Below, one piece after another: positions 58,901-64,000 of a stretch of 64,000 bases of DNA. A program made the translations under genes and the position numbers. The stretch's first letter is position 1. Every line of letters starts with the position of its first letter. The DNA lies in NCBI RefSeq assembly GCF_041260155.1, contig NC_091931.1, positions 49,113,433 to 49,177,432 on the forward strand. The letters are read 5' to 3'. Origin of the DNA: Ptychodera flava (Eukaryota > Hemichordata > Enteropneusta > Ptychoderidae). The notes beneath the pieces are model-generated. The model ran no database searches. It was not told where the DNA came from and was given only the letters and a program-made list of their open reading frames with translations.

Positions 58901-61900
58901 TGAACTGGTCAAAATCTTGTGGTTTATTTGTCGCTTGGTGTGCTTTATTGCTTAAATATCTCTTTCACAATTCTTTGTCCAAATGCAAAAATCTGAGAAG
59001 AGGCTACACATTTCACCTTTGTATTTGTGTTTGGTGTGTAGATGCATGCTGAACTATAGATGAGAATTTGTTCAAATGAAGTTAATATCTAAATAAACTT
59101 AAATAAACTTTATTTCGAGAACCAGCTCATATGACACACTAAAAAGACTAAAAAAAGAGGGACTAAAACAAACGAACAGAGCGACAATTTAAAAGCAATC
59201 TCTGTACAATATTTTCCAAAAAGCACTATTAAGACGTACATACATAGACAACGCAGCAGCAATTAATGGATTTTCACTTTTTTCCAATCTTAAATAAAAC
59301 CTGGAACGCAAGGTGCGTTGCTTGCTTTCAAAGGTCATGATATTATTATATACAAAAGTATCCGTTATACTCAATTTTCGGTCAACCCGTAACAGAATTC
59401 TGAAAACGTTGTTGTATGCAACTCGGACATCATTTATGCACTTTTTCGTGAAAAGACGCCATAAATGCGAACAATACATAGTACAATATGCTTGAAACAA
59501 AGTTATTTTGACTGAATAGGAACAGTTCGAAAATTGACGAACAAGAGAATTGGCATTGATATAAAACGACCTCATCTGACGCTTCATGTCGTCAATATCG
59601 TTACCCATACAATTCAAAATTACTCAAGGTATGAATGCTTATCAACAAAAGACAAAATGGTATCATTAAGGTAAACGCTGGGGATATGGACAATTTTAAG
59701 CCGATCTGGAATAACGGCAAGGCACTTCGATTTTTTCGGATTAAAAATAATATCGTGAATAACAGCATAACTAGAACACGTTTCAAAAGGCTATTGAGAC
59801 CTTTAACAGTTGGACAAATCAAAACAATATCGTCAGCATATAACAGATGGTTAATGCACATACCACCAACGTGGCAACCAACTTTTGTATTGGTGAGCAA
59901 ATTACTCAGCTTATCAATATATACAGAAAAGAGACGGGGAGATAGAATACCACCCTGTCTAACACCATTGCGAACAGGGAAACGTTCTGATAAAACAGAC
60001 CCCCATTTAACACGAAATTCTTGATGTCTGTACCAATAAGTTAAAATTCTAACTATGAAAACAGGTAACCCTCTATCAATTAATTTTCGAAATAGTGTCC
60101 AGTGGTTCACTCTATCGAACGCCTTAGTGGCGTCTAAAAAGCAAAGAAACACAGGGCTATTGTGCCGATTGTAAAAATCAACAATTTCTTTCAAGAGGAA
60201 AACACACATGTCAGTTGAGTGATTTTCTTTGAACCCAATTGGTGATCAGAGGTATCAAGCAACCTGTCACATTTGTTAAGAATCAAAATTTCATACACCT
60301 TGGAAATAACTGTAGCAATGGCAATTGGACGATAATTACTAGGGTCAGTCACATCACCATTTTTGTTTTTAACAAGAGGGATCAAAGTGGTATCAAGCAT
60401 ACGGGAAGGTAAATACCCATGAACATGTGAGGCAGTGAACAAGATAGAAAGGAGAACATTAAGACGACGATGTGCATATTTCAGATGCTCCGCCACTAAA
60501 CCATCGGGTCCAGAAGCTTTGCCACTTGCTAGCCTAGAAATACACTCACTGATGGCAGTTGGAGAAGTAATCATTTCATCATCAAAAGTAGTTATAGAAA
60601 AAGTATCTTTTACATAGGATTCATTACTACAGTTTGAAACAGACGATAGTAACTCTGCAAAATGATCACGCCACATATTCGCTATATCAGTATGCCCGTT
60701 GCAACCTCCAATAGAAGAAGACAAAGGTGCAGACTTATTTTTGCTACTGGCATTTTTCCAAAATTGCTTGACATTTTTGTTTGAAAGATTGTCAGCCAGA
60801 GCATCCGCTCTCATCCTGGACTCGTTATCTCTGCACATTTTAAACATAAATTTGAACTTAGCACGAGTCTTTCTCATAAGATCGAAAATTGGACCGTGCC
60901 GAGGGCTGCCACTTTCTCTCCACAAAAGGAAGGCGTCGCGGGCAATGGAATGATATTCTTTAACATGCTGATTCCAACCAGGGATAGATTTCTCTCTGCA
61001 TTTAGAATAAGACTTACTGGAGATGGAGTGTGATGAAGCCAAAGATAAAGCATGCTCAATATCATCATAAAGTTTAGCAATAGACGAAATATGAACAGGG
61101 TCTTTACAATGCGGGTTATGACAGGTAAAAGCATCCCTGTTTATATCAATATTGCTCAGATACTTGTTTGAACAATTAAGTAACAATGCAAAGACTCATT
61201 ATCGATTTTCGACAATCAATGGGCCTGGAAAAGTTTTGCTCACTGGATGAAAAATCATATTTTGAAGAAAATTCATATTACAAGACACATTCAGTGGAAA
61301 ATGGTCGGACTCGAGATACTCATGAAGAATCTTGATCTCATGAATACTACTGTGCGCTCTATGAGTGGAAATACAATGATCAAGCCAAGATGTTGTATGA
61401 TGAGCCTCGCTATAATAAGTAAAATTACTCTGTTTCCACCTAAAAGTTTAACATCTGAACAAATTAAATCATTTGCATCACAGAAAGTTTTCATCTCATT
61501 ACCAAATTCAGAGTTGATATCGGCATTCCAATCGCCTATGACAAACACACTGTTAGATGGAGAGTCATCGATACAAGTATAAATTTTGGCTAAATATTCA
61601 ACAAAGAGATGAAGATTATCACTACTAGAGGTCGGCATGTAAACATTTAAAATTGTAAGAATACCACCAGAATGTGAAATCTCGAGGCCAATCAAGCGAC
61701 TGTCATTAAACCGTTTAACTTTAACGGAATCAAGGGATTTCCTCCACAACACTGCGACACCTCCGTATGGACGACCTCGGTGGAGACCGGCTTCCTCATC
61801 CATGGCAGTTTCTCCAACAGCATAAAAATCACTGTTTATCTGTGACAATAAGCTGAGTTCAGATTTATTCAGCCAATGTTCCTGAAGAAGACAAACATCA

Positions 61901-64000
61901 CTATTTTTACAAATGTCATTGACAGTGTGCATTGATGATTTAATATCACGACAATTGTATGAGGTAATTGAAAGTTTATCCATGATGATTAATAATATTT
62001 ACGGATGAGAATGCCCATAGGCCATGATGCAGGATCAAGAATACGACTAACTGACTCACGTGTGGTTTCAACAAGAAAGGAGGCGTACGTATCGTATTTT
62101 GTCTTTAGTTTTTCACATTTGACATTCATTTGTAGCGAGCTTTTCACAAACCGTTGTACGTCTTGAGCAGTAGTCGACGGCGCCAGTCTTGTGACAAAGA
62201 CTTTGAAGGTTTGGTTGGTGTTAACAACTTTAATGGCGCAATTTTCACCAGCATTTGCAGTGCCAATCGATGGTACAGGGTGCCTCTTACGACGACGGGT
62301 CACAGTTGTAAAACCGGCCGCATTGGAACCTGTGTGGTCAGAACTGGACACCGACTGCATACGTTTATCGGACCCCCGGACAGGAGCACTGCCAGCCACG
62401 TTATCGGGGATAATTGACCCCACAATATCAGCATAACTGCTGGAAGAAACATTGTCTTGCACTCTCACTGCAGAATTCCGATCGACCGTGTCACCTGGAG
62501 CAGCTACTGGCTTCCGAGTAATATTGACACCTGTTGATTCCGCGCATACCTCAATGACACTAGGGCTGTGTGACACAACTTCAGTGTTCTCATCACTATT
62601 TATTTGCGATTTCATACAAATTTTCAAATTGTTGACTTCTTGGCGTAGGTTCTGCAAATCTTCAACAAGTCCATGATCGGATTGTGAAGGAGTGTGTGAC
62701 TCTTTCAACTGAGTTATTTCCCATCGAAGAGATTTCAATTCTTTGAGTATCACAGAAATGTCAACATGGGTGATATCAACTGCAGGCAATCTACACAGAT
62801 CCTTAGCAACAAAACAAGGCAATTCTGCAGATTCGCACTCATGGACCATTCTGATAATATCCAGCACGTTGTTGGTTCTCTTGTTTTGTCCCTGTCTCTT
62901 AATAAATCGTGATTGGTCGGTCGCACAAAGGTCGAACAAAATCTTCTTGGCAAATTCAACTTCTTCGTCGTTGAACTGTTCACAACAAAGTTTAACCAGT
63001 ACATCAGTCGTCAGAACATCGATCTTATTGACAATGAAGCAGAGGAGCTCATTTATCACTGGACCACTTGTAGACATCGCCTGGCAGTGCCCATCTTTAG
63101 CCGCGTTTTTACTAATAGTGCTACTACGATCGCTACATCCAAATCTTTTTTTGTTGCATCCAGGACACAACATGAGGTCTCCCTGACAGCATGATACACT
63201 TTGGGAAATCTCTTTACAATCTTCACAACGCAGAGATTGCATGGTGATGAGTTACACCTCGTAATGTTACGCAATACGAACGATGTCCGTGCCGTCACAC
63301 ACTGGGCTGATTTAGGGGACTGCACTTCAAGGCAGAAAAATCGTTCAATCTTGAGTTAGATATCGAAATAAACACCCAACTCACCACCATTAGAGTCCTT
63401 GGTGATTCATAAACCAGTCAGTTTAAAAACAGGCGAAAACACTGAAGGAAACATTTGCATTTTTTAGTATCATCATACTAAAAAATGCAAATGAAAAGAA
63501 ACGATGTGAAATTACAAAACCTCAATAACTATTGGTCAGATTACTTTGAACATTGGTATGCAAGTACCTCCATATGGTATCGGTCACTTTTGATTGATAT
63601 CTGGAATTGTCTTTTTTTCATGATTACACAAATCCCTTTTTTGATTTGTTGATATTTGGTTTGCACTGTTCTTAAAATCTGTCAAGGCTACTGTTAGTGG
63701 TTTGTGAAATAAATGAATGTTTCATCTTTGTTGCCTGTCACAGAAGACCCTCTCGTTTTGTGTCAACTGCAGTTGTCTTTGATAAGCTTACAGAGAACTG
63801 TATGGCTAGTTTAAAGAGATGACACAGTCAATTAGTGACAGCATCTGTTAACGATAATTTGCTTCTAATTCAATGCGCTCCATACACAGAAAAGGAAAAA
63901 TCAGAGATACCGTTTCAGCATTGTCATCAATGAACTCAAGTCCTCCGAAAATCTGATGTACACGACAACACTGATAGGATTCATAAACAGTTTGTTGGAT
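49582..64000 (+). CDS. INF2: Inverted-formin-2-like gene C (5' part, runs off window)
   Basis: Third paralog in the same orientation. Exons seen are 49582-49999, 56145-56260 and 63890 to the window edge, coding about 215 residues of the DID with no stop. Phases match genes A and B. Introns 1 (6.1 kb) and 2 (7.6 kb) are enlarged by a TA-flanked insertion and a LINE. The 5' flank and intron 1 are closer to gene A, while exon 3 is nearly the same in all three. Whether the gene is complete cannot be judged from this window. Confidence 0.85.
50512..50730. repeat. Left arm of 215-bp inverted repeat in gene C intron 1
   Basis: Intron sequence (50512-50701, also present in gene A at about 5420-5608) plus the first bases of the insertion (50702-50730). 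An almost exact inverted copy is at 52062-52280. Confidence 0.88.
51833..52620. repeat. Degenerate tandem repeat array, part 1
   Basis: Units of roughly 130-150 bases with GCTCATTTGCATATTTAATG, then GTAATTAGT...ATAACT, then GGCACCAAATTTGATGAAAC and ATATTGATCTG. Several degenerate copies occur here and the array resumes at about 53660-54110, interrupted by the Penelope-like fragment. The inverted intron flank at 52092-52280 is also embedded in it. Confidence 0.7.
52062..52280. repeat. Right arm of 215-bp inverted repeat in gene C intron 1
   Basis: Inverted copy of 50512-50730. It includes both the element terminus and about 190 bases of the host intron that borders the insertion on the left. 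Confidence 0.88.
52680..53690 (-). pseudogene. Penelope-like reverse transcriptase, decayed
   Basis: The - strand frame 53303-53677 has FRQTIGIPMGTNCAPLLADL, a reverse transcriptase motif of Penelope type. After a frameshift near 53345, the catalytic block NTYRYIDDLISLNNPGISNY is readable, then LYDKRDDFNFEIINFPYLTS in 53058-53306. The C-terminal part (to about 52860) has many stops. There is no intact endonuclease. The 3' tail resembles that of the fragment near 31300. Confidence 0.75.
53660..54110. repeat. Degenerate tandem repeat array, part 2
   Basis: Continuation of the array of 51833-52620 after the Penelope-like fragment, with the same GCTCATTTGCAT and GGCACCAAATTT words. Sequence identity is lower. 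Confidence 0.6.
55843..55972. repeat. 65-bp tandem duplication in gene C intron 1
   Basis: Two units starting at 55843 and 55908 (CGTGTTTGATGTAAAACCAT) with three or so mismatches. Gene A has a single unit in the corresponding intron. Confidence 0.8.
56145..56260 (+). CDS. INF2: Gene C exon 2: DID
   Basis: Residues 140-178, ALDSLHVLTKKMVFEILSAL then SMDGCGIAIDALEFYK. Same length and phase as the paralogs. Acceptor is TTATTTTCAG and donor AAG|GTAATC. Confidence 0.91.
57985..58060. repeat. TGTC and GGTA microsatellites
   Basis: A run of CTGT units is followed by a run of GGTAGGTAGGT-type units. Simple sequence in gene C intron 2. Confidence 0.9.
58808..58952. repeat. 145-bp foldback element in gene C intron 2
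   Basis: Arms begin AGCAATAAAGCACACC and end with its complement at 58937-58952. A second paired block is TTTTGACCAGTTCAC with GTGAACTGGTCAAAA, so nearly the whole segment folds back. It is probably a MITE. Confidence 0.8.
59189..61983 (-). pseudogene. LINE ORF2 (endonuclease and reverse transcriptase), frameshifted
   Basis: The endonuclease opens with MDKLSITSYNCRDIKSSMHT and has LLQEHW, RGRPYGGVAVLW, VFVIGDWNAD and, after a frameshift near 61440, SWLDH and SDHFPL. Between about 61270 and 61190 there are further shifts and stops. Reverse transcriptase blocks follow: RLASGKASGPDGLVAEHLKY, NYRPIAIATVISKVYEILIL, then, after a shift near 60215, FLDATKAFDRVNH, NGVRQGGILSPRLFSVYIDK and the catalytic HLLYADDIVLIC. 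Another shift lies near 59770, and the C-terminal part is 59617-59189. All catalytic motifs are present but the frame is broken at several places. Confidence 0.85.
61989..63242 (-). CDS. LINE ORF1 protein (zinc-finger and RRM-like)
   Basis: Intact 417-residue frame ending 5 bases before ORF2. The N-terminus has a cysteine-rich zinc-binding pattern (CEDC near residue 6, CC near 18, CPGC near 27 and C near 35). The middle is a predicted coiled coil (about residues 160-215: LKELKSLRWEITQLKE, LQNLRQEVNNLK). The C-terminus (about residues 340-410, KVFVTRLAPSTTAQDVQRFV) looks like an RNA-recognition fold. In LINEs, ORF1 proteins bind element RNA in the particle. An intact ORF1 beside a broken ORF2 suggests a fairly young copy. 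Domain calls are by pattern only. Confidence 0.8.
   Translation of the reverse strand: MQSLRCEDCKEISQSVSCCQGDLMLCPGCNKKRFGCSDRSSTISKNAAKDGHCQAMSTSGPVINELLCFIVNKIDVLTTDVLVKLCCEQFNDEEVEFAKKILFDLCATDQSRFIKRQGQNKRTNNVLDIIRMVHECESAELPCFVAKDLCRLPAVDITHVDISVILKELKSLRWEITQLKESHTPSQSDHGLVEDLQNLRQEVNNLKICMKSQINSDENTEVVSHSPSVIEVCAESTGVNITRKPVAAPGDTVDRNSAVRVQDNVSSSSYADIVGSIIPDNVAGSAPVRGSDKRMQSVSSSDHTGSNAAGFTTVTRRRKRHPVPSIGTANAGENCAIKVVNTNQTFKVFVTRLAPSTTAQDVQRFVKSSLQMNVKCEKLKTKYDTYASFLVETTRESVSRILDPASWPMGILIRKYY
63452..63493. repeat. Perfect 19-bp hairpin
   Basis: CATTTGCATTTTTTAGTAT pairs exactly with its complement across a CATC loop. It lies just beyond the 5' end of the LINE and may be a small palindromic insert. 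Confidence 0.8.
63890..64000 (+). CDS. INF2: Gene C exon 3 (cut by window edge)
   Basis: Residues 179-215, KRKNQRYRFSIVINELKSSE and on to NSLLD at the last base. The acceptor CACAG before AAAAGG is the best of the three paralogs and supports the longer exon 3 form. Confidence 0.88.

Larger units (their letters stand above)
59092..63345 (-). mobile_element. CR1/L2-like LINE in gene C intron 2
   Basis: Non-LTR retrotransposon in antisense orientation to the gene. Order on the - strand is a 5' UTR, ORF1 (63242-61989), ORF2 (from 61983) with apurinic-type endonuclease and reverse transcriptase, then a short 3' tail ending in TTTATTTAAG-like repeats at about 59115-59092. No poly(A) tail. Such tails and the ORF layout fit the CR1/L2 group. 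ORF1 is intact while ORF2 is frameshifted, so this copy is not autonomous. The exact 5' boundary and target duplication are uncertain. Confidence 0.82.

Overview
The window reads as AT-rich nuclear DNA of an animal. Coding exons are short, introns follow the GT-AG rule, and about half of the sequence is repeats or decayed transposons. I see no bacterial-style genes, operons, RNA genes or CRISPR arrays. Intron size, the retrotransposon types (a CR1/L2-like LINE and Penelope-like elements) and the protein divergence fit a marine invertebrate, most likely a deuterostome such as a hemichordate, echinoderm or amphioxus. The species cannot be fixed from the sequence alone.

The main content is a head-to-tail array of three genes on the + strand for inverted-formin-2-like (INF2-type) actin regulators. 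Gene A (4475-29648) and gene B (34922-44616) each reconstruct as 15 exons with matching splice phases and no stop or frameshift, giving predicted proteins of 851 and 844 residues. Gene C (49582 to beyond 64000) shows only its first three exons. The predicted layout is a Diaphanous inhibitory domain (DID) and dimerisation region (exons 1-5), one short FH1 polyproline stretch (exon 5), a full FH2 domain (exons 5-13) and a WH2/DAD-type helix (exons 14-15). The proteins stop about 20 residues after that helix, so the long C-terminal tail and CAAX box of vertebrate INF2 are absent.

Layout: 1-4474 is 5' flank of gene A, with a histone-type 3' stem-loop on the - strand and a duplicated block of about 450 bp. 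4475-29648 is gene A. Its introns hold an inverted copy of its own exon 11 between perfect 270-bp direct repeats (7302-8551), a 1.85-kb TIR element (18198-20045) and a 7.5-kb element with TIRs of about 490 bp (21354-28877). The large element contains a nested element with a Penelope-like reverse transcriptase fragment, a hammerhead-ribozyme-like motif and a second histone-type stem-loop. 29649-34921 is intergenic with a Penelope-like fragment. 34922-44616 is the compact gene B, which lacks these insertions and so supplies the empty sites. 44617-49581 is intergenic. 49582-64000 is the start of gene C. Its intron 1 carries a 4.85-kb insertion flanked by TA, and its intron 2 carries a CR1/L2-like LINE on the - strand.

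The genes look like recent, lineage-specific tandem paralogs. Exon 5 is nearly identical between A and B while exon 1 is clearly diverged, which suggests gene conversion. I found no new enzymatic or defence system. The most unusual signals are the inverted internal exon, the hammerhead-like and histone-like RNA signals inside mobile DNA, and the TA-flanked element that contains an inverted copy of its own insertion-site flank.
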